From: Aurantiacibacter luteus
GTDB lineage: Bacteria; Pseudomonadota; Alphaproteobacteria; Sphingomonadales; Sphingomonadaceae
Direction: 5' to 3'
NCBI RefSeq assembly: GCF_001010945.1
Contig: NZ_LBHB01000002.1
Coordinates: 124,001 to 188,000 of the forward strand
Length of the DNA stretch: 64,000 bases
The translations under genes and the position numbers were made by a program. The notes under the pieces were generated by a model. The model saw only the letters and a list, made by a program, of their open reading frames with translations. It did no database searches and was not told the origin of the DNA. Numbering within the stretch: the stretch's first letter is position 1; each line of letters begins with the position of its first letter. Shown here one piece after another: positions 45,952 through 54,970 of the stretch.

Positions 45952-48900
45952 TCAGATTCCTCTGCCCAGCGTCAGTTCGCCGGTCTCTGCCCAAAATACG
46001 GCGACGCCATCGACGGACTTGCCACCCATTACCCCAAATGCATCAACATAGGCTGCCAGTTGCGGCCAGTAGCGTTCGAAGCGAAGCGCGTGATCTTCCA
46101 CCGCCCCGCTCTTGTGATCGACGATCATGAAGCCATTGGGACCTTCAGCGATGAGATCCAGGATGATGCTCTGACCCCCACCATCTGAAAGAGGAACTTT
46201 GATCGGTTGCTCGACATGCAGCCGCGGATAGCCAAGGTCCGCGAGAGCCTGGCGTAGGGCATCTGCCTGCTGCGAGAGAAATTCGACCTCGGCGTCGAGA
46301 ATGCGGCAATGCGCCTGAACCCTATGTCGCAGATCAGGGCGGCAAAGGAGAATGCGAAGCGCCTCGTGGATCGCCGTGCCCCTATCGGTCGCCCGCGCCA
46401 AGTCGGGTCCAGCCAGCTTAACTCCTGGTGCGATTGCACGCGTTTCGATTTGAGAAGGAAGCGACCGTGTCGTAGTGATTGCCTGCGAGGGGCTAACCAC
46501 AGATGTCGGCGCGTCGATCAAACGTCGCTCCAGGGCAAATCGCAACTCTCGGTCGAACGCGTGGAGATGAACCTTGTTCTCAGCTTCGAACGAAGCCGGC
46601 AACTCCTTGCTGCAGATCGTCATGCGCGCAGGAAATTCTTCGGCGCCGACGCTGATCTGGTTACCCTGAAATCTGATGTCGCAGACGTCATTCAGAAGGC
46701 GGCGGGCAGTGATCGGCAGAGGCGGTTCCACCTTCTCATCGTCCTGTGGCCATTCGATAATCAAGCGATCCCGGGCACGGGTCAGTGCCACGTAAAGCAG
46801 CCGCCTCGCTGTTTCTTCGGACTCCGGATGGAGTTCATGAAGAAAGCGATCGGTCGCTTCAGGCGCGGCAAATTCGGGAGCATAGGCGAGCGCCGCTTCC
46901 TCGATTACATGATCGAGATCGTCGAACCCCGGAAATTTGGTGCTGAAGGTCCCGGCACGGGGGTCAAGCTTGTGGTCGAGCCCGCAGACAACGACGATTG
47001 GCCATTCACGTCCTTTGGATGCGTGCCAGGTGACGATTTCGACGCCGTCGGCCTCGCTGCCTGAAGGGTTAGGCCGCAGATCTTCCCCTTTGAGACCGAC
47101 CTTGTTTTCAAGCCAGCCGAGAAAGACGTTGGCGCTCTGCCCATAAAAGCCGGACGCTTCCCGCATATCGCGGTGAGCATCCATGAATGCTGCCGCTTCT
47201 GCCTCGAACCGGAGCAGGTCTGCTCTCATCTGGGCTGGGTCATCGAGCGTGTCGCACCAGTCGCGAAGCCCCGACACCTCGATGACCTGATGGACCAGAC
47301 GGTCTACCGGGGTCGCAAGCGAGTCGGGCCGAAGTTTCTGCAGCGCAGTCAATTCAGGCGTGTCGATCCGGCCTCGCTGGGCAAGCGCCCTGATCGCGTC
47401 CGGGAGCGCAGTGGCACCAGGACCAAGCGTGGCCGTACAAATCGCGGCATGGCTGTCTGCAGGATCAACGGCGAATCGCAGGGCAAAGCACGCGGCCTGG
47501 ACGATCTTGCTCTGCCACCAGCCGCCTTCAGCCACGCGAACCGGCAGGCCAAGTGATCGCAGCGCGCTGGCATAGCTCGCGCAATGGCTATGGGTCGGGC
47601 ACAGGACCGCGATGTCTCTGGGCTCCAGCGGTCGCAAATTCTTCGTATGCCTGTCGATGATCGTCACATGATCGTCGGACAGCAGGGAGAGCAGGCGATC
47701 CACGACGAAATGCTGGGGCTTCCCGCCGGAGCGCGCGCCGCGCTTGTTAGCCAGTTCTATGATCTCAAGCGCGGTGTCATGTCCGGTGGGGTTCTGCGCG
47801 GTGAGCGAAGTGTAATCATCGCCAAAAAGGCAAGGGCCGAGCGCGTTGACGAAATCCATGATCCGCGGATCGGAACGCCAGTTCCGGTTGAGCGGGCTAG
47901 TCTCAAACTGCTTCGTGAGCGCGACCGTCAGCCTTGGGTCTGCGCCCTGAAATCCCATGATCGCCTGCTTGGTATCGCCGACGACGAGAGAGCGCTTCGC
48001 TTGCCGCGCCAAGGCCCACAGGAAGGTGAACTGGATCGGGTTGGTATCCTGGAACTCGTCGACAATGACGCAGTCTACCTCGTCCATGATCGCAGCAAGC
48101 ACGCCGGGCTTGTCATCGAGGATCCGCGCGGCGTTGGTGACCATGTCACTGAAGTCTATGACGCCGAGTTCCCGCTTGCGGGTCTCGTAGTCCGACATAG
48201 CTGATTGCGCCCCTTCCACGAGCGCGCGCGCATGGGAAACCGCATCTTCGAGCGGGCCCGGATGAAAGACCAGTGTGTCGGCCGCCGCCATGACCGCAGC
48301 GGCTAGGTCGTCGTAACCATCAGGCGTCGGACTGCCGCGCTTGGACTGGCGGAGATCACGCAGCCGCTGCCAGAGCTTCCAGTCCTTCCCGCCGGTCGAG
48401 AGAAGTTGTTCGGCTTGCTTCAACGCGCGGAAATTATCCCGAAACGCTGTCTTGGCCGCAGCACTTGCAGCGTCGTCCGCCAGCGATCTCGGAAATGCGA
48501 CGAGCAGCGCATCGACGGCTTCTTTCAAGCCGGCCGCCAGGGCCTCTGGCGTCCCGACCGGCTGGCGATATCCCTGCCTGATCGACGCCTCGACGAAGTC
48601 GGCTATCGCCGGGTCGCTTCCGCGCGGTCCAAGCGTTCGCAGGAGTGCGATGACGCCGAGCAATGTCTTGCGGAAGCTGTCTTCAGCCGTGTCGTCCGAA
48701 GTGAAGCTACCCCGGTAGCCATAGGCCCCGAGGTTACGGGAGAGCTCGCTTAGCGCCTGGTTCTCCTCGATCGAACGGCGGATCAGCAAGTCCTGCTCGT
48801 CTTCCGCGATGAGACGTTGCTGCGGCGAAGAGCCTGCCGCAAAGGCGTGCTTAATCAGCAACCGGCGTCCAAGGCCATGGATCGTAGAGACATAGGCTCG

Positions 48901-49113
48901 CTCAACGGCCAAAGCCGCTTGCAAATTGCCGTCGGCAATCAGTGCTCCACGGATCCTCTGACGAAGTTCCCCAGCCGCGGCCTCCGTGAAAGTGACGGCT
49001 AATATCCGCTCGGGCCGAACTTTGCCGTCGCGCACCCACTGGGTGAGGGTTTCCTGGATATGATGGGTCTTGCCAGCCCCTGCACCGGCTGGAACGATCG
49101 AAATCTCAGTCAT
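45952..49113 (-). CDS. AddA-like UvrD helicase with RecB nuclease domain
   Basis: About 1053 aa. SF1 helicase: Walker A AGAGAGKTHH (about 12), motif Ia VTFTEAAAGEL, motif II VDEFQDTNPIQ, motif III VGDTKQAIMGFQGA, motif V/VI TWHASKGREWP and YVALTRARDRLII. C-terminal RecB nuclease: GTAIHEAL, DLIAEGPNGFMIVDHKSG (D...DxK) and the QxxxY in WPQLAAY. It differs from housekeeping alphaproteobacterial AddA in its start (no SAWVSASAGTGKT opening). Overlaps the upstream AddB-like gene by 8 bases. Confidence 0.88.
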   Translation of the reverse strand: MTEISIVPAGAGAGKTHHIQETLTQWVRDGKVRPERILAVTFTEAAAGELRQRIRGALIADGNLQAALAVERAYVSTIHGLGRRLLIKHAFAAGSSPQQRLIAEDEQDLLIRRSIEENQALSELSRNLGAYGYRGSFTSDDTAEDSFRKTLLGVIALLRTLGPRGSDPAIADFVEASIRQGYRQPVGTPEALAAGLKEAVDALLVAFPRSLADDAASAAAKTAFRDNFRALKQAEQLLSTGGKDWKLWQRLRDLRQSKRGSPTPDGYDDLAAAVMAAADTLVFHPGPLEDAVSHARALVEGAQSAMSDYETRKRELGVIDFSDMVTNAARILDDKPGVLAAIMDEVDCVIVDEFQDTNPIQFTFLWALARQAKRSLVVGDTKQAIMGFQGADPRLTVALTKQFETSPLNRNWRSDPRIMDFVNALGPCLFGDDYTSLTAQNPTGHDTALEIIELANKRGARSGGKPQHFVVDRLLSLLSDDHVTIIDRHTKNLRPLEPRDIAVLCPTHSHCASYASALRSLGLPVRVAEGGWWQSKIVQAACFALRFAVDPADSHAAICTATLGPGATALPDAIRALAQRGRIDTPELTALQKLRPDSLATPVDRLVHQVIEVSGLRDWCDTLDDPAQMRADLLRFEAEAAAFMDAHRDMREASGFYGQSANVFLGWLENKVGLKGEDLRPNPSGSEADGVEIVTWHASKGREWPIVVVCGLDHKLDPRAGTFSTKFPGFDDLDHVIEEAALAYAPEFAAPEATDRFLHELHPESEETARRLLYVALTRARDRLIIEWPQDDEKVEPPLPITARRLLNDVCDIRFQGNQISVGAEEFPARMTICSKELPASFEAENKVHLHAFDRELRFALERRLIDAPTSVVSPSQAITTTRSLPSQIETRAIAPGVKLAGPDLARATDRGTAIHEALRILLCRPDLRHRVQAHCRILDAEVEFLSQQADALRQALADLGYPRLHVEQPIKVPLSDGGGQSIILDLIAEGPNGFMIVDHKSGAVEDHALRFERYWPQLAAYVDAFGVMGGKSVDGVAVFWAETGELTLGRGI

Positions 49114-51820
49114 CTTCATTGTCCGTAAGCGCCACCGAGGGGTTGATGTCGTCGCGCATGAAAGCGGCGATCAACGGACTGTCCTCCAGCGCATAGGTGC
49201 CGAGCGCGGCGGAGCGCTGGAAGAACTTCTCATCCGCTGTAGTGTTGGTATCGAGGCGTCCTGCCTTGAGAGCATCGAACCGCGCCGAAATGAGCGCGAG
49301 CGCATGCTCGGCAATATCGCCCGCAACAAGCTCGACCTCAGCGCTATCGAACTCGTCGATCCCGTTGAGCAGGACATTCCCGTCGTTGAGCGTGTGATAG
49401 GCGACTGCCGGGAGCTTCGACCACCCGTTCAACGCCTCGGCAATACGGACCACGCCTTCGTTGCTGCGCTCGTCGAGCCGAACGCTCATGCGCCGGTAGA
49501 GATCGACCTGTAAATCCCATCCCTTCTGGAGGCGCTGGCGACGCGTGCCGGAACTGCTCTTCTTGTAATCCACGACAATCGGCTGCCCATCGGGAAGCCG
49601 CAGCAGGCAATCGGCCTTGCCGTGCACGGGATGACCGAACAGCTCTCCCGACAGCCAGAACTCATTGCCCACAACCTCGGCATCCAGGGATTTGAGGACC
49701 AACGACCAATGCTTCGCGGACTTGGTGATTTCTGCCTCAAGCGTGTTGCGCTCGACCGCCCAAGCCGACGTTTGAAGAAACGGCGCCAAGGCGCGTATGC
49801 GATCGAGCAGTAGGTCGGGCACCGCAGCTTCGATCTCCTCGCTGGACGGATGCGCCTTGCCGGGCACGAACAGGCATTCGAAAACCTCGTGCGCCAGGGA
49901 TCCGCGAAGCATGACGTCAAGCGCCTCGGGCTGCCAGGAAACATGTTCGGCGCCCAACTCAGCGAGGAGCCAGGCCAGGGGACTGACGAGAAGCTTTTCA
50001 AGCCGGCTCGGGCTCTGCGCTCGCGCACTGCCGTCTTCTTTCTGGCGCAGCCCCAGAAGATTGAAGTCGAACGCATAGTGAGACGGCACCTCCGGAATCA
50101 GCGCCGGTTCAATCAATGGTCTGGGTTTCCACGCCACCAGCCTGTCCCAGATCGTCCCCTCGCTATGGCTCAAAGGCACGATCAGATCCTCCGGATCTTT
50201 GATACCTTGCACAAACCGCGAGATCAGCGGCAGGCTCGACGACACCGAGAGCGAGCTGCCGCTGCGATCACGCTCCGAGAGAATGAGGATAACCTGCTCG
50301 CTCGCTGCACCAATCTGGCGCGTGAAAAGCTCGAGCGCGGCAGCGAGTTGCTGCGCCTGCGATGGCAACTGGATGCCCGTCACATCGGCAATCGACGCAA
50401 CCTCGCTGTCGAGAAAAAATGGATTGCCTGCCGGCGGTGACGGATAGGCACCGTCATTGAACCCCAAGACCAGCAATTTACGAAACGGCCGCTTCGGTGT
50501 TTCGTGGGCCATCATCACCGAGATGCCACCGAGGAAGTAAGCTCCTCTCGCCTGTGGCGCAGCCTGGTAGGCCGCTGCCATCTGGATGGCTTTCTCCAGT
50601 TCCACTTCTGCCGCGTCATTGGCATTGCCGAGGGCTGCGATCAGGCGCGATGCCTGCTGCTTCGCTTCAGCGACATCTTCAGCGAGTGCCTCGTTGTCGC
50701 TGAGCAGCCTCTGGAAAGATCGAATCTGCTCCTTGAGCTGGCCGTTAGTCGAAGGTGAGGCCGAGCGGATCAGGGCGAAGAGAGATGCCTGCCGGCCTGC
50801 AAGGTCTCGAGCCTCTCTTGGTTGAAAGTCGCCAGCCATAACGGCTGCCGCCAGAGCCGTTCCCACTTCATCGGGCCAGCACAGGACTGGTGAACAGTAA
50901 AGCGATGCGAGCGCCATGGCGGGCGCTGGCCGGCGTCGGCACTGAAGGAAATGCAGAAGAGCCTCACCGCCAATGTTCCTCCGCTGACCAACCCCAGGAA
51001 GCGATGAGGCAACCAAGCCAGCGTGGGCGAATGTCTCTGCCAGGTAATGACCATATTCCGCCCCCTGCGGGAAGATGATGCCGATGTCGCTGGTTGCCAG
51101 AGTTGCATCATCAGCCAGCCATCGCTGCACGATGGCCGCCGCGGCCTCGCATTCGGTCAGGGAGTCTCGGACGGACAGTATGGCCGGGCTGTCGTCGAGC
51201 GGCATAACCGGGACATCCGGATCCAGAAGATGGCGTTGTACATGGCCTGCCAGACACGATCCGGGCGCGCGCGCCAGCTTCCTGTCAGAAATCAGACGAA
51301 CGACGTCATCATCTTCTTCGCTCAGCTGGCCATGATGGGTTTCGATGTGCTCGAGCACCGCGCGCTCGAGCGGGGTCAGCTGACCACAATCTCGATCCCA
51401 GACAACCTCGAACGGCTGCAGAGCATCGCCTGCCTCGCAAGCAAGGAACGCCTTGATGGTCACGAGGTCGGACGGAACAAGCGCATCGCTGCTGATCCAG
51501 AGCTGCCGCAGTGCGTCAAGATGAAGACGCGCCCTGCCCTCGCCCGGCAGCGCATCAATCGCGATCGACCTTGGATCGAGATCGCGCGTTGCCATCATCA
51601 TGTGCCTCAGCATCGCCCCCACGGCACCAGTGGTCTGCTCTGGCGCTACCGCGAAGCTTTCCGCCCAAGGGACGTTGTCACCCAAGGCATCAAGGGCCTC
51701 GCGCAGCGGCTTCTCGGTGGACTGAGGTAAGGCATAAAGGCTCCCCAGGAGCTGCGCACTGAGGGGCATGCAACTCGTAAAGGGCGCTTCGCCGATCCGA
51801 AGATGGCAGTTTTCAAACAT
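49106..51820 (-). CDS. AddB-like nuclease subunit with inactivated helicase part
   Basis: About 904 aa starting MFENCHLRIG (preceded by GGGGGAA; an earlier in-frame start exists at 51850). The N-terminal two thirds have AddB-like helical and RecA-like strands (VMMAHETPKRPFRKLLVLGFNDGAYPS) but no Walker A. C-terminal PD-(D/E)XK domain: SLAHEVFE, HGKADCLLRLPDGQPIVVDYKKS and QVDLYRR. The four-cysteine Fe-S cluster of AddB is missing. First gene of module B. Confidence 0.85.
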   Translation of the reverse strand: MFENCHLRIGEAPFTSCMPLSAQLLGSLYALPQSTEKPLREALDALGDNVPWAESFAVAPEQTTGAVGAMLRHMMMATRDLDPRSIAIDALPGEGRARLHLDALRQLWISSDALVPSDLVTIKAFLACEAGDALQPFEVVWDRDCGQLTPLERAVLEHIETHHGQLSEEDDDVVRLISDRKLARAPGSCLAGHVQRHLLDPDVPVMPLDDSPAILSVRDSLTECEAAAAIVQRWLADDATLATSDIGIIFPQGAEYGHYLAETFAHAGLVASSLPGVGQRRNIGGEALLHFLQCRRRPAPAMALASLYCSPVLCWPDEVGTALAAAVMAGDFQPREARDLAGRQASLFALIRSASPSTNGQLKEQIRSFQRLLSDNEALAEDVAEAKQQASRLIAALGNANDAAEVELEKAIQMAAAYQAAPQARGAYFLGGISVMMAHETPKRPFRKLLVLGFNDGAYPSPPAGNPFFLDSEVASIADVTGIQLPSQAQQLAAALELFTRQIGAASEQVILILSERDRSGSSLSVSSSLPLISRFVQGIKDPEDLIVPLSHSEGTIWDRLVAWKPRPLIEPALIPEVPSHYAFDFNLLGLRQKEDGSARAQSPSRLEKLLVSPLAWLLAELGAEHVSWQPEALDVMLRGSLAHEVFECLFVPGKAHPSSEEIEAAVPDLLLDRIRALAPFLQTSAWAVERNTLEAEITKSAKHWSLVLKSLDAEVVGNEFWLSGELFGHPVHGKADCLLRLPDGQPIVVDYKKSSSGTRRQRLQKGWDLQVDLYRRMSVRLDERSNEGVVRIAEALNGWSKLPAVAYHTLNDGNVLLNGIDEFDSAEVELVAGDIAEHALALISARFDALKAGRLDTNTTADEKFFQRSAALGTYALEDSPLIAAFMRDDINPSVALTDNEDD

Positions 51821-51904
51821 CGAATTCCCCCACTGCTCACCCCCGACCAAGTCGTTGGCGACTACTGAGAATTCTGCTTCCTATTTGCTTCCAAATCGAA
51901 ACGC

Positions 51905-51929
51905 AAAAACCCCTCTGAAAACAGAAAGG
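51905..51929 (-). terminator. Terminator behind the tRNA fragment
   Basis: On the minus strand CCTTTCTG-tttt-CAGAGGGG followed by five T residues: an 8-bp stem (two G-T pairs). It is placed as the native terminator of the tRNA gene whose 3' half is at 51958-52009, and it lies between that fragment and the AddB-like gene. Confidence 0.65.
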
Positions 51930-51957
51930 CTCTTTTGCTCATTAATCAATGAGTAGA

Positions 51958-52009
51958 TGGTTGCGGGGTTGGATTTGAACCAACGACCTTCAGGTTATGA
52001 GCCTGACGA
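51958..52009 (-). pseudogene. 3' half of an initiator tRNA-Met gene
   Basis: The minus strand reads anticodon arm GTCAGGCTCATAACCTGA (anticodon CAT), variable loop AGGTC, T-arm GTTGG-TTCAAAT-CCAAC, then CCCGCAACCA. The D-arm and 5' acceptor half are missing; after about position 52009 the sequence is unrelated. The acceptor strand is one C short of the normal seven bases. A half tRNA gene with CCA is the typical att scar of an element integrated into a tRNA gene. Confidence 0.75.
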
Positions 52010-52706
52010 CGAAGTGGCTTTGAGATCGAGTCCTACTAACGTACTGCAGTTAATCCGACAAGCAACTGATTCTATTACCTAATTATCAAGCTCGACGGTA
52101 TGCCCGCAATAAGCCCCAAATCCGAGGCTGCTGGACCGCACAACCCAGTCCTTAGATTACCGTGAAATCCCGAGAGACCGGAGGCTGGTCGGCAGGAATG
52201 GCGCAGTTCCGCGGCCTTTTCGTGTTCCAGCTTGATGAACTGCAGGCAGAGACTGGCCATTCCCGAGCAGCATTGCCGGAGATTTCGGCCGCCATCTTTA
52301 AGTTGCGAAAGTCTGGCTGCTTTTGGAAGTTTACGCGACATCTAACTCGTGCCGCTGCTCGTCCCATGACCGCGGGAGCGGCTTTGAATGTCGGAAAGGA
52401 TCGAGTCGACTAGCATGATCTTTGCGGTCATCGCCCAAACTTCACGACGTTGAAAATCAGGCTGCAGTTCAAGCCGGCCTGCGGCGGCCCAATCGCGAAT
52501 ATCAGAGATTGGATGTGGACTAAGATTCCAATGAACCATCTTCGTTCGATACCCTGGGCTGCGAGTTTTGGCGAAATGCTAGCGATATACCATCTTACAA
52601 ACAACGTGGTGCACTGTTTGCGGCGGATGCTGAGCGGCAAGGTGCGACTTCGAGTTAGTTCAGACGTTCCTAAGAAGTCGCCGCATGGTAAGATTGAGGC
52701 TTGAGG
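52010..52706. other. Degraded region between modules B and C
   Basis: About 700 bases. It holds the tRNA-like string AGATCGAGTCCTA (52023-52035), a minus-strand open frame of 88 codons (52075-52341, starting MSRKLPKAARL, unrecognised) and the DUF262 remnant listed separately. The remaining part (52540-52706) shows no gene. Confidence 0.55.
52342..52539 (-). pseudogene. Truncated DUF262 (GmrSD-N/ParB-like) gene
   Basis: The minus-strand frame starts MVHWNLSPHPISDIRDWA and carries the DUF262 core ELQPDFQRREVW and IMLVDSIL, then breaks off: the following GIPIPK.. and DGQQR motifs of the family are absent and a stop comes after about 65 codons. DUF262 is the NTPase/DNA-binding part of GmrSD-type and SspE effectors. 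This is only the first 50 residues of such a protein, so non-functional. Confidence 0.75.
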
Positions 52707-53879
52707 CTAGGACAATGCTCGCCCGCTCTGCCGCACCTGATCGCCGAGAGAATCGATGGCTCCTGCGATGATGTCGCTTGCTCGGGCGAGATCACTCTCG
52801 GTTGTCTGCCTGCCGATTGAGAACCTGATGCATTCACCCGCTTCTACATCGGAGAGCCCGATCGCCTTGAGGACGTGGGAAACCGAAAGGTGACCACTTG
52901 TGCAAGCGGATCCGGTGGAAGCAAATATGTGCGGCTGCAACCGCAGTAACAGGTCGTCACCAACGATCCCGATAAAACGGGCGTGCAAATTACCGGGGTG
53001 TCGGTGCGAACAAGTGCCGGTCAATTTGAATATAGGCACATTCTCCTCAAGGCACCGAACAAAGCTATTTCTGAGATGCTCAACTCGTTCGCGCTCGCCC
53101 GATCCTTCTTCAGCAATGAGCCGAAAAGCCTCGGCAAAACCGGCGCAAAGGTGCGTAGGCAGAGTGCCGGGCCGCAGACCCTGCTCTTGTCCACCGCCAA
53201 ACATGAGAGGGCGCGGTCTCCAAGGGGAAGTGGCGGAAAGGTAGAGTGCGCCGACACCTTTAGGGCCATAGATCTTGTGGCTAGAGAAGCTTGCCGCATC
53301 CACACCTAGCTCTCGGACATCAACGTCAATCGCCGTCGGGGCCTGTGTCGCATCAGTATGAACGAATGCGCCTGCAGCGGCCGATAGCTCGACGAGCTCC
53401 TCAAGCGGTTGGATTGTGCCGATCTCATTGTTGACCAACATCACCGACACAACGGCGACGCTCTCATCGAGCCGGTTCTTCAATTCGGCCGGGTCGATCA
53501 CTCCGGAGCCTTCGACCGGAAGGAGCTCGACCGTGTAACCAAAACGCTCTGCGGCGAGTGCGGCCTCGAGAACGGCTTTGTGCTCGGTTGCCCCAATCAG
53601 AATTCGCCGGCGGCCTTCAGGAGCTCCCAAAGCGGCGCCGAGGACCCCGATATTGTTGGCTTCTGTAGCCCCGGACGTGAAGATGATTTCATCGGGGTCA
53701 CATTTGATCGCTTCTGCGATGGTTGCGCGGGCATCCTCCACCCGCTTGCCGGCCTGCCACCCCGCGCTGTGGCTTTCCGAGCTCGGATTGGCGAAATCGC
53801 GGTCCATCACCTCGAACATGATGGCCTTCACCCGTGGATCAACTGGAGTTGAGGCTTGATAGTCGAGATAGATCCCCAT
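52707..53879 (-). CDS. sspA: Cysteine desulfurase SspA (DndA/IscS family)
   Basis: 390 aa PLP enzyme giving sulfur for DNA phosphorothioation. Start MGIYLDYQASTPVD; PLP lysine in SFSSHKIYGPKG (about 200), substrate-loop cysteine in STGSACTSGH (about 323), H in TEHKAV. It lies divergently from sspB with 95 bases between starts. IscS-like proteins exist as housekeeping genes, but the neighbourhood makes the Ssp role by far the best fit. Confidence 0.88.
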   Translation of the reverse strand: MGIYLDYQASTPVDPRVKAIMFEVMDRDFANPSSESHSAGWQAGKRVEDARATIAEAIKCDPDEIIFTSGATEANNIGVLGAALGAPEGRRRILIGATEHKAVLEAALAAERFGYTVELLPVEGSGVIDPAELKNRLDESVAVVSVMLVNNEIGTIQPLEELVELSAAAGAFVHTDATQAPTAIDVDVRELGVDAASFSSHKIYGPKGVGALYLSATSPWRPRPLMFGGGQEQGLRPGTLPTHLCAGFAEAFRLIAEEGSGERERVEHLRNSFVRCLEENVPIFKLTGTCSHRHPGNLHARFIGIVGDDLLLRLQPHIFASTGSACTSGHLSVSHVLKAIGLSDVEAGECIRFSIGRQTTESDLARASDIIAGAIDSLGDQVRQSGRALS

Positions 53880-53895
53880 TAATCCCCGGCTTCCC

Positions 53896-53966
53896 CCTGG
53901 TTGTCGAGACCAGGCGGTTGACATAGCCGGGTCCGCGGAGGCAATCAACTGGAACAGTTCTCCAGT
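53896..53966. promoter_or_regulatory. Two matching palindromes in the sspA-sspB promoter
   Basis: CCTGGT-N7-ACCAGG (53896-53914) and ACTGGA-N7-TCCAGT (53948-53966) share the core CTGG-N9-CCAG; their centres are 52 bases apart, about five helical turns. One lies near the sspA start, the other just before the sspB ribosome site (GAGG). A TTGACA at 53918-53923 lies between them. Looks like a two-operator site for a dimeric or tetrameric regulator. Confidence 0.5.
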
Positions 53967-53974
53967 GAGGTGAC

Positions 53975-54970
53975 ATGCCGCGCAGTATCATCGACAGCTC
54001 CGACGAGAAGCTGCACTTCGCCGGGCATGAGACGTTCCCGCTTCGGTACGGTTGGCTGAAGAAAGCTTACGATGCTGTCCGTCGAGAAGAAAAAGTTGGC
54101 GATATTCCCGGCTCAATCTTCAACGATGAAAGATCAATTGCAGAATTCGGCGTCGGCAGGAACATGGTTTTTTCAATGAAGCACTGGTCGCTTGCGACTG
54201 GCGTACTTAACGCCGAGGATATCCCTGGGGAGCGCAACACCAAAATCTCCACGGGTCCAGTGGGTCACCTATTCTTCGGCGAAGGCCTAGACCCTTACCT
54301 TGAGCACCCCGGCTCGCTGTGGCTTCTGCACTGGATGTTGGCCTCAAAGCCTGGTCGGGCAACCGCGTGGCATTGGGCGTTCAACGAGTTCCATGAGCCA
54401 AGCTTCGACAGGGAGCTTCTGCGTCGCCGATTGGCGCAGCGGTGTGAGGAGTTGTCTGAATCAGGTCGGCTTGGGAAGGGGCGCGCTACAAGCGGCTCGA
54501 CGATCAAGCGCGACATCGAGTGCCTTATTCGCACGTACTATTCCGGCTCAAAAGGTTCACGGCGCGCGCCTGAAGATAGCATTGAATGTCCACTCGCGGA
54601 GCTTGGGCTGGTCCAAATGGCGGGCCTGGGCGAGCTGTACCGCTTTCGCCGCGGTCCCAAGGCTTCGCTGCCCGATGAGATGTTTTTGTTTGCCGTTCTC
54701 GACTTCTGGGAAAGCTTTTATCCGGATCGTCGCTCCTTCTCGGTTGAATTTCTGACGTTCGAGAGAGGCTCACCTGGACAGGTTTTCCTGCTCGACGAGG
54801 AGGCCGTCGCCGACCGCTTGGCTCGGCTGGAGTCACTTTCCCACGAGAAGCTGCGGTGGGACGAGTCTTCCGGAATGCGGCAGCTCTACATGCACAGAGC
54901 GGAAGAACTTGAGCGATGGGATATCCTACGCGAGATGTACCGCCACGACATGCAGGCGATGGCCGCGTGA
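53975..54970 (+). CDS. sspB: DUF4007 protein SspB
   Basis: 331 aa. DUF4007 start KLHFAGHETFPLRYGWLKKAYDAV and FGVGRNMVFSMKHW are complete. SspB is known as the DNA-nicking component that, with SspC and SspD, installs single-strand phosphorothioates. Its last codons overlap the GTG of sspC (GTGA), so B-C-D is one translational unit. Confidence 0.87.
   Translation: MPRSIIDSSDEKLHFAGHETFPLRYGWLKKAYDAVRREEKVGDIPGSIFNDERSIAEFGVGRNMVFSMKHWSLATGVLNAEDIPGERNTKISTGPVGHLFFGEGLDPYLEHPGSLWLLHWMLASKPGRATAWHWAFNEFHEPSFDRELLRRRLAQRCEELSESGRLGKGRATSGSTIKRDIECLIRTYYSGSKGSRRAPEDSIECPLAELGLVQMAGLGELYRFRRGPKASLPDEMFLFAVLDFWESFYPDRRSFSVEFLTFERGSPGQVFLLDEEAVADRLARLESLSHEKLRWDESSGMRQLYMHRAEELERWDILREMYRHDMQAMAA

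Noticed and set aside
49106-51820. Housekeeping addAB
   Set aside because: The order addB-addA is as in the core genome, but the proteins lack the family's usual opening and Fe-S cysteines, and they are locked into an operon with DUF6361 inside the low-GC island.
52075-52341. 88-codon frame directly after the DUF262 remnant
   Set aside because: No family and no plausible ribosome site; overlaps another equally long frame. Recorded only in the description of the region.
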